In this document: in pieces, positions 17,526 through 25,878 of the stretch
Layout: the number at the start of each line of letters is the position of its first letter
Numbering within the stretch: position 1 is the stretch's first letter
Assembly (NCBI RefSeq): GCF_024753285.1
Contig: NZ_JANUGW010000020.1
Coordinates: 59,431-123,430, forward strand
DNA: 64,000 nt
Source of the DNA: Massilia pinisoli
GTDB taxonomy: Bacteria > Pseudomonadota > Gammaproteobacteria > Burkholderiales > Burkholderiaceae_D
Reading direction: 5' to 3'
Notes under the pieces: model-generated
What the model was told of the DNA's origin: nothing
Seen by the model: only the letters and a program-made list of their open reading frames with translations
The model's database searches: none
Translations under genes and position numbers: made by a program

Positions 17526-19825
17526 GATTCGTTCTCCTCTAAAGATTGGCTGCTGGCGGCAGCGGCACCTAGCAGGGGGCAGATGAAAAACAGCAGGTGC
17601 GAGCCGCCCGCGGACAGGAAGCTCATGGGCTGGCCCATCACGGGGAAGATCGCGAGATTCGTCCCCCACGACAGCAGGAAGTGGCCGAACGCGAACGCGG
17701 CGCCGCCGGCCAGGAAGAAGCAGCGCAGGCGCGCGAGCCACGCGATGCGGAAGTCGCGCGCGCGGCCCGCCATCAGCCAGCAGCGCACGGCCAGGTGCAG
17801 CAGCGCCGCGAGGAACAGCGCCTGCAGCAGCCACAGGCCGACGGCAGCGACAAGGCCGTGGCGCTGCAGGAAGAACGACGCGGCGAAGTCGTCCTGCACG
17901 GCCGGGATGCGCAGTGCGAAGCCCGGGCCCTGGCCCAGTGCCGCGAGGCCGAACGCGCCGTCCGCGCCGCGCCAGCCCCCTTGCGCGATGGCCCGCGCGC
18001 CCAACAGCAATTGCTGGCCCGTGTGCGGATGCGTGCCGGGGTCGAGCCAGACGAGGAAGCGGTCGGCATAGAAGTCCCAGCGCGCGATGCCATCGGCGCC
18101 CGCGCCGCGCAGCAGCGCCACGGCCAGCACGGCACAGACGGCGCCGCCGGCCAGGACAAGCGCCGTGCCGCGACGGCGCGTCGCGAGCGACTGCGCCAGC
18201 ATCATCGTGCCGACCCACAGCGCCAGCAGGACGAGGGGAGAATAGTCGTCGACCTGCACGAGCGCCACCACGAGCAGCAGCATGAACAGCACGACGGGTG
18301 CCGCGAGCCGCACGGCGCGCCGCCATGCGCCGCCGGGCGCGGGCCCGTCCGCGCACGCGAGCGCGAGGCAGTGCGCGGACAGCGCGGCCAGTGCCAGCTT
18401 GGCGAATTCGACGGGCTGCAAGTCGAACACGCCCGTCTCGTCGCCGTACGCGACCTGCAGCAGCAGCGCGACGAGCGCGGCGCACGTCAGCACCAGAAGC
18501 GCCGCTTCGATGTGCGCTTGCGCCGGCGGACGGGCGGGACGGGCGATCTGTGCCAGGGCGGCGCCGCCCGTGCCCAGCGCCAGCAGCGCGGCCGTCTTGT
18601 GGAAGTGACGCAGCCAGGCGGTGTCCGGCGCGCCGAGGCCCAGGTCCAGCTGCGCCAGCAGACCGACGGCCAGCAGCGGCAGCGCCGCGGCCAGTACGGG
18701 GGCGAGGCGGCGTGGTGCCAGCAGCGCGAATGCGAGTGCGGCCCATGCGACGGCGAGGCCGATGCCCGCACCCGCGGGCGCGCCGCCGCGCTGCAGCCAG
18801 AACAGCACGGCACCGGCGCCGACCAGCAGCAGTGCGGCGCCGGCCGCTGCGGCTGCGCGTACCCGTGCCCGCGCGTTCGCGAGCATGGCGGCCGCCAACG
18901 CGCCTGCACCGGCGAGGCCAGCGACGGCCAGCAGCGGCGTCCACGCCTGCCGGGGCAACGTCCACGACGCGCGTGCGACCCACGTCCACGTCACGCCGGG
19001 CGGCAGGCGCCGCTGCGCGTCCGGGTAGATACCGACGTGGCTGCCCGGATGCAGGCGCAGGACGTCGCCCGCCTCCGCGATCGCGAGGCGTGTGCGGCCG
19101 GCGACGAGCGTCTGTCCCGCGGCGAGGTGCACCGGGCGGCCGGCCAGCAGATCTTCACGACCGCCGTCCGTCAGCAGCAGCGGCACGCCGGGCGTCGCAG
19201 CGAGCACGACGCCGCCGTCGTCGCGGCTGCGCGCGACGGTCGCGGCGTGCAGAGGGAGGCCGGCGATGGCGATGCGGTTGCCGCAATCGAGATTGCCGCC
19301 GAAGAGCAGGGGACGGTCCGATGCGAGTGCGCGGGGCGCGATGCGGTTCCATAGCCCGGCGAGACGCGTGCCCAGGTGGGCGTCGGGGCAGGTCGGCTGC
19401 GCTACGCCGTCGCGGCGCAGCACGGCGCCGTCGTAGTGCCACGCGGTGCGGCCGGCCGTGAAGGACACACCGTCGGCATCGGCTGCGCGCACGTCGGCCT
19501 GCAGGACGCCCAGCTGGAAGCGCTGTCCCGGCGCCAGCACGACGCTGCCGCTGCGGCGCCGGCGCTCGCCGTCCAGTACGAGCAGCGGACGTCCCGTGCC
19601 GTCGTCGGCCGTCCACCAGCTGCCGTCCGCGGCGCGGCTGATGCGCAACTGGCCGCCGTCGCCTCCGGGCGCGCCCAGTGCGGCGTGGTCGAGAGTGACG
19701 CCGGCGCCATGGGCCAGCGCGACGTCGACCTGCGCGGGCATCCACGCGGCGGGCGCGCGCAGCAGCGCCAGCGCCTGCAGCGCGCACAGGGCGGCGAGTG
19801 CCGCGCCGGCGAGCGCGCGGGTCAT
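17495..19825 (-). CDS. FtsW/RodA/SpoVE (SEDS) family protein with N-terminal extracytoplasmic domain
   Basis: 776 residues, about twice a usual SEDS protein. An N-terminal helix (residues 4-24) is followed by about 260 mostly polar, beta-rich residues and then by ten or more membrane segments. SEDS marks are LQPVEFAKLALA in the middle and PVMGQPMSFLSAGGSHLL near the end, the latter being the strongly conserved C-terminal signature. SEDS proteins are peptidoglycan glycosyltransferases that partner a class B PBP, and a PBP gene is present at the left end of the window. The start ATG overlaps the kinase stop (ATGA). The added N-terminal domain is unusual. Confidence 0.85.
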   Translation of the reverse strand: MTRALAGAALAALCALQALALLRAPAAWMPAQVDVALAHGAGVTLDHAALGAPGGDGGQLRISRAADGSWWTADDGTGRPLLVLDGERRRRSGSVVLAPGQRFQLGVLQADVRAADADGVSFTAGRTAWHYDGAVLRRDGVAQPTCPDAHLGTRLAGLWNRIAPRALASDRPLLFGGNLDCGNRIAIAGLPLHAATVARSRDDGGVVLAATPGVPLLLTDGGREDLLAGRPVHLAAGQTLVAGRTRLAIAEAGDVLRLHPGSHVGIYPDAQRRLPPGVTWTWVARASWTLPRQAWTPLLAVAGLAGAGALAAAMLANARARVRAAAAAGAALLLVGAGAVLFWLQRGGAPAGAGIGLAVAWAALAFALLAPRRLAPVLAAALPLLAVGLLAQLDLGLGAPDTAWLRHFHKTAALLALGTGGAALAQIARPARPPAQAHIEAALLVLTCAALVALLLQVAYGDETGVFDLQPVEFAKLALAALSAHCLALACADGPAPGGAWRRAVRLAAPVVLFMLLLVVALVQVDDYSPLVLLALWVGTMMLAQSLATRRRGTALVLAGGAVCAVLAVALLRGAGADGIARWDFYADRFLVWLDPGTHPHTGQQLLLGARAIAQGGWRGADGAFGLAALGQGPGFALRIPAVQDDFAASFFLQRHGLVAAVGLWLLQALFLAALLHLAVRCWLMAGRARDFRIAWLARLRCFFLAGGAAFAFGHFLLSWGTNLAIFPVMGQPMSFLSAGGSHLLFFICPLLGAAAASSQSLEENESCRSTSNMKP

Positions 19826-20799
19826 GCCGCGCTCCGCATGGGCGCTGACACTCCGTCGATGCCGGCCGCGGCACGCGCGAGCAGGCGGCTGATCTCGAGC
19901 GCGTGGCGTGGTCTTCCTTCGGGCCGCGACGCCAGGAGAGTGCGCAGCAGGGCTAGCGCCGCGTCGTGGCCGCCCGCCCCCGCGTGGCCGGCGAACCGCG
20001 CGGCTTCGTCGGGAGCGAGGATCGCGGGCAGCGCGCCGCCGTGCCGGGCGCGTAACGCGGTGGCGCCCGCCGGGCCGTGCGTGCGATAGGCGTCGGCGCA
20101 GGCCGCGCAGAACCGCAGCGGGACGCCGGCGACCATCGAATAGAGCAGGGCACCCAGCGCGAAATAATCGCTGCGCGCATCCGTCCGGTACCGGCCCGCA
20201 TCGTCGGGAAAGAACTGTTCCGGCGCTTGCCACGCGGCCGTGCCGGCATACGCGTGGGCGGCGCTGTCCTGCAGCGTGCGGTTGGTGCCGAAGTCGGCCA
20301 GTTTCAGCGTGGTGCCGTGGGCATCGACGAGGAGATTCGCCGGCTTCAGGTCCAGGTAGCGCCAGCCGTATTGATGGACTTTCGCCAGCGCGGCGTTGAC
20401 CTGCGCCGTCCACGCCAGCGCCTGCGCGAGACCGGGGCCGGCGCCGCGCGCACGGCGCCGAGCGAGGTGGCCGGCGAGGTCGCCGTCCAGCAATTCCAGC
20501 GCCAGCGCGGGCTGGCCGTCGTGGGCGCCACTGTCGAGCAGGCGCACGATGTGGCGCTGGTCCCACGGTTGCAGCGCGCGCAGGAAGTTTATCTCCGCTT
20601 CGAAGGCAGCGCGCCATGCGGCCCGCTGCGGTTGCGGCGCGAGATCCATCTGCGTGCGGTTGACAAGTTTGACGGCGGCCGGCGTGCCGTCCAGCACGGA
20701 CGCGGCGCGCCACACCTGCCCGTAGCTCGAACCGCCCAGCGGCGCCTGCAGGCGCCAGCTGCCTGCCGTCAACGTGATGATGTCCCCTGCTTCGACCAT
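19822..20799 (-). CDS. Atypical (non-RD) Ser/Thr protein kinase
   Basis: 325 residues starting after GGAGG. It has the kinase landmarks PLGGSSYGQVW (ATP loop), AAVKLV (Lys), YLDLKPANLLV (catalytic loop), LADFG and WQAPEQF. In the catalytic loop the usual His-Arg-Asp is Tyr-Leu-Asp: the catalytic Asp, Lys and Asn are kept, but the Arg that contacts the phosphorylated activation loop is gone. There is no membrane helix or sensor domain. It is the first gene of the operon with FtsW/RodA, FHA-like and SH3-like genes, so these are the likely targets. Confidence 0.88.
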   Translation of the reverse strand: MVEAGDIITLTAGSWRLQAPLGGSSYGQVWRAASVLDGTPAAVKLVNRTQMDLAPQPQRAAWRAAFEAEINFLRALQPWDQRHIVRLLDSGAHDGQPALALELLDGDLAGHLARRRARGAGPGLAQALAWTAQVNAALAKVHQYGWRYLDLKPANLLVDAHGTTLKLADFGTNRTLQDSAAHAYAGTAAWQAPEQFFPDDAGRYRTDARSDYFALGALLYSMVAGVPLRFCAACADAYRTHGPAGATALRARHGGALPAILAPDEAARFAGHAGAGGHDAALALLRTLLASRPEGRPRHALEISRLLARAAAGIDGVSAPMRSAA

Positions 20800-20889
20800 G
20801 TGTCCTCCGATGGCGGCGACGCCGCGTGCCGGGGCTTAGCGGGGGGCAGGAAAAAGCGGGACGGCACGCCGCGATGGTATGCTTGCGCC

Positions 20890-21237
20890 ATGACTACCGA
20901 TTCCGACATTGAGCTGTCCGGCCCGTTCCAGGCCAAGGACAGCAACGGCCGTACCCTCGACGTCAAGGCGATCCGCATCTTCGACGAGGGTTACGGGATC
21001 ATCGACGTGTACGTGGAATTTGCCGCCAGGCTCGATCCCGGCGCATACAAGGACGCCGTGCTCGTGCGCCAGATCATCGACCGGCTGCGCAGCGTCGGCT
21101 ACAAGGGGCCGGACTTCGGCCACAGCGACCCCGGTTTGCAGGAAAGCCGCCTGATCGTGCTCGAGGCGCCCGAGGAGTTTGCCGTGTTTGCCAAGAGCCG
21201 GGGCTGGAAGAATCTTGCCGAGGATTTCGACGATTGA
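20890..21237 (+). CDS. Hypothetical 115-residue protein
   Basis: Starts at ATG 20890, divergent from the atypical kinase gene, from which it is separated by 90 bases. The protein is acidic and soluble (IDVYVEFAARLDPGAYKDAV; C-terminus FAKSRGWKNLAEDFDD) and lacks signal peptide or membrane helix. No family is recognised. Codon use matches its high-GC neighbours, and the frame covers its whole interval without competition, so it is very probably a real gene. It marks the right border of the signalling cluster. Confidence 0.7.
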   Translation: MTTDSDIELSGPFQAKDSNGRTLDVKAIRIFDEGYGIIDVYVEFAARLDPGAYKDAVLVRQIIDRLRSVGYKGPDFGHSDPGLQESRLIVLEAPEEFAVFAKSRGWKNLAEDFDD

Positions 21238-21377
21238 GCAGGCCGCACGAAGCGGCGCGACATACCGCGAAGCGACGGGCGGGCTGGGCAACGAGAGGAA
21301 AGCCTGGAGGGTGCCCGTCCGTCGCTCAGGCGGCATGCGCAAGCGTGAGATGTTCCTCGAGGCTGACGGCCTATCAC

Positions 21378-21602
21378 TCAGTTGCCATAGCTGAGCGAGA
21401 CGCCTGCAGCGGAATGCGATTGCAGGAATACCCTGGCGGCCCCGAGACCGTTCAGATGCAGCTTCGAGTCAGTGCGCCACTCAACCTTCAACGGTACGGA
21501 TCCACCGAGGATGAGGGTATGTCCTGCCGCGCCGTCCTCTGAACTCAGGGGCGGATTCGTCAAGTCATTTCGACCCGCCGCGCCGGACGCGCCGCAATGC
21601 AA
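21378..21602 (-). pseudogene. C-terminal fragment of a secreted/membrane-anchored hypothetical protein
   Basis: A 74-codon frame whose last 50 residues (LILGGSVPLKVEWRTDSKLH through VFLQSHSAAGVSLSYGN) follow the strand pattern V-x-W...L...VF-Q...V-Y that I associate with small hypothetical proteins having an N-terminal membrane anchor and a larger body. Here the body is missing and the frame overlaps the end of the upstream membrane-protein gene by 38 bases. It may be a truncated remnant or a short coupled gene. The family resemblance is by eye only. Confidence 0.35.
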
Positions 21603-21777
21603 GTCCGAAGACAGTCAGTCCAACTGCCAGCGCTGGCACGGAAGTAACGACGAGGTTGCCATCTGGTGTGGACCATGACACCACACCCGCTGTGATCAAG
21701 GCAGCGACAGATCCGAGGAGGATGGGTACGACTGGCGACTTGGGTGACAAGCGTTCGCCCTGATCTTCATGATTCAC
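21565..21777 (-). CDS. Small two-helix membrane protein
   Basis: 70 residues starting at GTG 21777, supported by a GGAGG eight bases upstream. Two hydrophobic segments are visible (residues 15-36 and 44-60), followed by a basic tail (RRVRRGGSK), which suggests both ends inside. No family is recognised. It lies upstream of, and partly overlaps, the fragment at 21378-21602. GC content is slightly lower than the surrounding genes. Confidence 0.55.
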   Translation of the reverse strand: MNHEDQGERLSPKSPVVPILLGSVAALITAGVVSWSTPDGNLVVTSVPALAVGLTVFGLALRRVRRGGSK

Positions 21778-21944
21778 AGCCTTGTCCTCCAGCGTGCTTC
21801 AGGCGGCCGCGCCTGGCCGAACCAGGTCGTTCGTAAGACGCAGCGTACGGCCCGTAGTGCTCTCCTGGCAAGCCGGGTTTTGATAGACCAAGCAATCTCG
21901 TCGACCGTGCGCGATCGACCGAGGTCCAGTCCGCGACACGTATG

Positions 21945-21970
21945 AAAAAACCGCGCACGAGGCGCGGTTT
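21945..21970 (-). terminator. Rho-independent terminator
   Basis: On the minus strand an AAACCGCG/CGCGGTTT stem with a 7-base loop is followed by a run of T. It lies 20 bases past the stop of the glycine-zipper gene and is the natural end of that transcript. Confidence 0.85.
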
Positions 21971-21989
21971 GTTCGATTGCCGGCGATGG

Positions 21990-22463
21990 TCAGCGGCGCC
22001 AGCCGCCGTGGCCCCCGCCGTGATGCCAGCCGCGGTCGTGGTCGTAATAGCCGCGACGTTCGACGACGACGACGTCTGGACGGTTGTCGTAGTAATAACG
22101 CTGCGGTTCGACGTACACGGGGCGCGACTCGACGTACACCGGACGCGATTCCACGTAGACTGGCTGCGACTCGACATAGGCCGGTGCCTGCTGGTAATAC
22201 CCGTTGGAATAACCGCCGCCCGAGTAGGCGTAGCCGCGGTTATTGTTGTAGTAATAATCGTCGCGCGTGCGGGCGGAGTTGCCGACCGCGGCACCGATGA
22301 CGCCGCCGACGATGGCACCGTTGCGGCCACCCACGCCACCACCGATGGCGGCGCCCGCGAGCGCGCCCACGACCGTGTTCACTCCCCGATCGTCAGCCAT
22401 TGCCGTGGAGGACACGGCAGCTGCGGCCAGGAGCATGGCACCAATGCATTTGTTCTTCAACAT
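21990..22463 (-). CDS. Glycine-zipper surface protein with Tyr-rich repeats
   Basis: 157 residues from ATG 22463, which has AAGGA upstream. A signal peptide (residues 1-23, ending STAMA) is followed by a glycine zipper (GALAGAAIGGGVGGRNGAIV) of the 17-kDa surface antigen/YMGG type, which can span or sit in the outer membrane. Next come Tyr/Asn-rich low complexity and four near-identical heptads of the type PVYVESR at residues 91-117, and a His/Gly-rich end. It is monocistronic, with its own terminator downstream. The function is unknown; envelope association is inferred from the zipper. Confidence 0.85.
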   Translation of the reverse strand: MLKNKCIGAMLLAAAAVSSTAMADDRGVNTVVGALAGAAIGGGVGGRNGAIVGGVIGAAVGNSARTRDDYYYNNNRGYAYSGGGYSNGYYQQAPAYVESQPVYVESRPVYVESRPVYVEPQRYYYDNRPDVVVVERRGYYDHDRGWHHGGGHGGWRR

Positions 22464-22660
22464 GGCTTGTTCCTTGCGCCTCAACGGGGGATCGGGATGA
22501 TCACGACTACGCCAGGCATGCAAGCATCATAGATCGGGCGCAGAACAGTGCCACGGGTTAATACAGATTATTACATCTGCTTCCGCGACGGTAACATTGG
22601 GGCTTGCACTCGCCGCAGCCCACCCCATCTTGGAAGAATCATCGACTGTCCCGACTCACC

Positions 22661-23803
22661 ATGGCGCGCCGACGTTCCTTCGTTTCCATTCTTGCCATTC
22701 TCGTCCTGTTGCACGCGTACATCGGCCTGCGGCTGTTGCCCGGGCTCGGCGCGGGGCCGGTCGAGATGCTGGCGGGGACGGTGCTGCTGGCCGCGTCCGC
22801 CGTGCTCGTGCGCATCGGTCTCGTCGCACCCAGCTTGCGGCGCACTCGCTGGTCGGAATCGCTGACGTGGGCCGGCTTGCTCGCGATGGGCTTGTTTTCG
22901 TCGCTGTTCGTGCTGACGCTCGTGCGCGACGTCGTGCTGCTCGTGGCGCTGGTCGCGGGCGCCGGCGGCCCGGCACTCACGCACGGCAGCGCCGTCGCCG
23001 TGCCCTTGCTGGCGCTCGCCGTCACGTTCGTCGGCTTCATCAATGCCCGCCGCGTGGCGCGCGTCGTCAAGGTCGAGGTGCCGATCGACGGCCTGCCCGA
23101 GGACTTGCACGGCTATTCGATCGCGCAGATTTCCGACATCCACGTCGGGCCGACGATCCGCCGCCCCTACTTGAACGCCATCGTCACGAAGGTCAATGCG
23201 CTGAAGCCGGACGCCATCGCCATCACGGGCGACCTCGTCGACGGCAGCGTGCAGCGCCTCGCGCCGCACACGGCGCCGCTCGCGCGCCTGTCCGCACCGG
23301 ACGGCACATTCTTCGTGACCGGCAACCACGAGTATTATTCCGGCGTCGAGCAATGGGTGGCCGAGGTGCGCCGCCTGGGCCTGCGCGTGCTGATGAACGA
23401 GCACGTGATCCGGCGCCGGGGCCGTGCCACCCTCATGATCGCCGGGGTGACGGATTACACGGCGCAGCACTTCGAGCCCACGCACAAGAGCGATCCGCAC
23501 CAGGCCGCGGCCGGTGCGCCGGACGACGTCGCGGTGCGCATCCTGCTGGCTCACCAGCCGCGCAGCGCGCCGGCCGCCGCCGACGCGGGCTTTCACCTGC
23601 AATTGTCCGGGCACACGCACGGCGGCCAGTTCTTCCCGTGGAATCTGTTCGTGCCGCTGCAGCAGCCGTTCGTGGCCGGCCTGAACCGTGTGCGCTCGCT
23701 GTGGGTGTACACGAGCCGCGGGACGGGGTACTGGGGACCGCCGAAGCGCTTCGGCGCGCCGTCCGAGATCACGCTCGTGCGCCTCGTGCCCGGCCGGGTG
23801 TGA
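22661..23803 (+). CDS. Membrane-anchored metallophosphoesterase
   Basis: 380 residues from ATG 22661. About four hydrophobic segments occupy residues 5-130, then a calcineurin-like phosphoesterase domain carries the five metal motifs: DIHVGP, GDLVDG, GNHEYYSG, a His in LLAHQP, and SGHTHGGQ. This layout is that of YkuE/YaeI-type enzymes, some of which act on lipid-linked phosphodiesters such as UDP-diacylglucosamine. The soluble domain follows the last helix and could face either side. It is a single gene, divergent from the glycine-zipper gene. Confidence 0.9.
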   Translation: MARRRSFVSILAILVLLHAYIGLRLLPGLGAGPVEMLAGTVLLAASAVLVRIGLVAPSLRRTRWSESLTWAGLLAMGLFSSLFVLTLVRDVVLLVALVAGAGGPALTHGSAVAVPLLALAVTFVGFINARRVARVVKVEVPIDGLPEDLHGYSIAQISDIHVGPTIRRPYLNAIVTKVNALKPDAIAITGDLVDGSVQRLAPHTAPLARLSAPDGTFFVTGNHEYYSGVEQWVAEVRRLGLRVLMNEHVIRRRGRATLMIAGVTDYTAQHFEPTHKSDPHQAAAGAPDDVAVRILLAHQPRSAPAAADAGFHLQLSGHTHGGQFFPWNLFVPLQQPFVAGLNRVRSLWVYTSRGTGYWGPPKRFGAPSEITLVRLVPGRV

Positions 23804-23828
23804 CGGCGCCGGCCGCGGCCGCTGCGGC

Positions 23829-23848
23829 ATATATGTACGACAATATAT
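23829..23848. promoter_or_regulatory. AT-rich element before the peptidase gene
   Basis: Two ATATAT hexamers eight bases apart stand out in otherwise GC-rich DNA, 64 bases before the M28 peptidase start. They offer good -10-like sequence; no matching -35 is clear. Confidence 0.35.
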
Positions 23849-23911
23849 TCCCCCAAAAACATGCGGATGCGTTATCGTTTTGGTTTTTCCACCGACCAAA
23901 GGATCGCAAGC

Positions 23912-25357
23912 ATGAACCGCCTCCGTTTCCCCGCCTTGAGCCTGATCGCCGCCTGCCTGCTGGGCAGTACCGCGAACGCCGCCACTCCCGGTAATGACCC
24001 GGCCGCGCTCGCCAAGGTGCGCGACACGGCGCTGCAGAGCGATTACGCCTACCGGCAACTGGAGGACTTGACGGACCTCGTGGGCCCGCGCCTGACCGGT
24101 TCGCCCGGCGCGGCCGCCGCCGTGACGCAGGTCGCCGACGCGCTGCGCAAGCTGGGTGCGAAGGTCACGCTGCAGCCGATCAAGGTACCGCACTGGGTCC
24201 GTGGCGAAGAGACGGCATCGCTCGTCGATTACCAGGGGCGGCCGGCCGGCGTGGCGCAGAAAATCGTGCTGACGGCGCTGGGCGGCTCGGGCGCGACCCC
24301 GGCCGGCGGCATCACGGCACCCGTGATCGTCGTGCACAGCTTCGAAGAGCTGAAGGCGCACGCGGCCGAGGTGAAGGGCCGCATCGTGCTGATCGACGTG
24401 CCGTTCGACCAGAACATGGCGGACCGCGGCCTCGCGGGCACGGCATATGGCCAGGCCGTCGCTTTCCGCGGGGCCGGCCCGCGCATGGCGGCCGAGATGG
24501 GCGCCGCGGCGGCCCTCGTGCGTGCCGTTGGCGGCGCCGCGTACCGGATTCCGCATACGGGCCTCACCCTGCTGAAGGACGATGCGCGCATCCCGGCGGC
24601 GGCCGTCACGATCGAAGACGCGCTGCTGATCGGCCGCCTGGCCAAGCGCGGCCCCGTCACGATGCACCTGACCTTGACGCCGCAGATCCTGCCGGACGCC
24701 GACAGCTATAACGTGATCGCGGACTGGCCGGGCACGGACAAGGCGGACGAAATCGTCCTCGTGTCGGGCCACCTCGATTCCTGGGACCTGGCGACGGGCG
24801 CCAATGACGACGGTTCCGGCGTCGTGACGGCGATGGCGGTGATCGACACCTTGCGCAAGCTCGACTATCACGCGCACCGCACGATCCGCGTCGTGGCCTG
24901 GATGAGCGAGGAAAACGGCGGCGCCGGCGGGCGTACGTACGACGCCGTGTACAAGAAGGGCGTCGAGAAGCATTTCGCCGCGTACGAGGATGATGGCGGC
25001 TCCGGTCGCCCGTTTGGCCTGCGCGCGGGCATCGGCATGGCCGGCGCCAAGCTGCTGGCACCGCTGCAGGCCGCGCTGTATCCGATGGGGGCAGGCGCGT
25101 TCCAGCGCGAAGACGTGATCGGCGCCGGCGACCTGCACTTCCTGGAAGATTCCGGCGTGCCCAGCTTCGAGCCGTGGATCGACGCTTCCGATTACTTCAA
25201 TTATCACCATACCCCCGCCGATACGTTCGATAAGGTCAATCCGGAAAACCTGCGCCGCCATGCCGCCGTGATGGCGACGACGGCCTGGTTCCTCGCGAAT
25301 ATGGAGCAGCCGCTCGGCCGCGCCAACGTCGCGACCGAGGCAAAGGGCACGAAGTAA
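23912..25357 (+). CDS. Secreted M28-family metallopeptidase
   Basis: 481 residues. Signal peptide 1-23 (ends GSTANA). The co-catalytic zinc site of M28 aminopeptidases is complete: H287-L-D289 in HLDSWD, D299 in NDDGSG, E333/E334 in SEENGG, and H432/H433 in HHTPAD, with a further Asp between. The domain between residues 130 and 265 resembles a PA insert. AAAGGA precedes the start. It acts in the periplasm or outside the cell, removing N-terminal residues or short peptides. It stands alone in its orientation. Confidence 0.92.
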   Translation: MNRLRFPALSLIAACLLGSTANAATPGNDPAALAKVRDTALQSDYAYRQLEDLTDLVGPRLTGSPGAAAAVTQVADALRKLGAKVTLQPIKVPHWVRGEETASLVDYQGRPAGVAQKIVLTALGGSGATPAGGITAPVIVVHSFEELKAHAAEVKGRIVLIDVPFDQNMADRGLAGTAYGQAVAFRGAGPRMAAEMGAAAALVRAVGGAAYRIPHTGLTLLKDDARIPAAAVTIEDALLIGRLAKRGPVTMHLTLTPQILPDADSYNVIADWPGTDKADEIVLVSGHLDSWDLATGANDDGSGVVTAMAVIDTLRKLDYHAHRTIRVVAWMSEENGGAGGRTYDAVYKKGVEKHFAAYEDDGGSGRPFGLRAGIGMAGAKLLAPLQAALYPMGAGAFQREDVIGAGDLHFLEDSGVPSFEPWIDASDYFNYHHTPADTFDKVNPENLRRHAAVMATTAWFLANMEQPLGRANVATEAKGTK

Positions 25358-25367
25358 GCCGCCCGCG

Positions 25368-25739
25368 TCACCCGACGTCGATGCGCCGGACCGCGCGCGC
25401 ATGGCCCCGGAACGGCCTGCCATACACGGTCTGGATGCCGCTGGCAAAGTTCTGACCCCAGACGAGCGGGGGCCGCGTCTCGTGCGGCTCGCTCGACCAG
25501 TACCAGACACGGTCGAAACGTTCTCGCTGGTTGGCGAACAGCAGCGCGAGTTCGCGCCGCGTCGGTAATTCGCCGGCGAGCGCGGATGCCCATTCGCGCG
25601 CGGCGGGCCAGCTGACCTCGGATGCTTCGTCCGCCAGCAGCACCAGGTGGTAGTCGGGCTCGCCGTTCTTGCCGAGTATCACGCCGGCATAGGCTTCGCC
25701 CTCCTTCAGCATTTCTTGGATCCTCAGGTAATCACCCAT
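25368..25739 (-). CDS. DUF1566-like protein
   Basis: 123 residues with the pattern of the DUF1566/Lcl C-terminal module: SWPAAREWASALAGELPTRR, then VWYWSSEPHE, then a Gly/Gln segment and a terminal ARAVRRI. The N-terminal 30 residues (EAYAGVILGKNGEPDYHLVL) are also typical of phage- or prophage-associated members. There is no signal peptide, and GAAAGGG precedes the start. The function is unknown; it converges on the peptidase gene with only 10 bases between. Confidence 0.75.
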   Translation of the reverse strand: MGDYLRIQEMLKEGEAYAGVILGKNGEPDYHLVLLADEASEVSWPAAREWASALAGELPTRRELALLFANQRERFDRVWYWSSEPHETRPPLVWGQNFASGIQTVYGRPFRGHARAVRRIDVG

Positions 25740-25878
25740 CGCGCAACCCTTTCGTCATGTCTTCCGGTCTCGTAAGACCATCGATCGCCGCGCTTGGTTG
25801 CGTCGTGCGATACGACATAGCTCATAACGGAGTGCGCAACAGTCGATCTCGCTTTTCGTGTCGCCGCGATGTCGCGGG

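Noticed and set aside
1..21237. Reading the kinase/PP2C/FHA genes as part of a type VI secretion system
   Set aside because: No TssB/C, Hcp, VgrG, ClpV or TssJ/K/L/M gene is in the window. SEDS and PBP genes fit wall control better. It cannot be excluded for the DNA left of base 1.
22571..25510. Long minus-strand open frame (979 codons) opposite the phosphoesterase and peptidase genes
   Set aside because: Low-complexity His/Arg/Gly translation with no fold. Both plus-strand genes have complete catalytic motifs.
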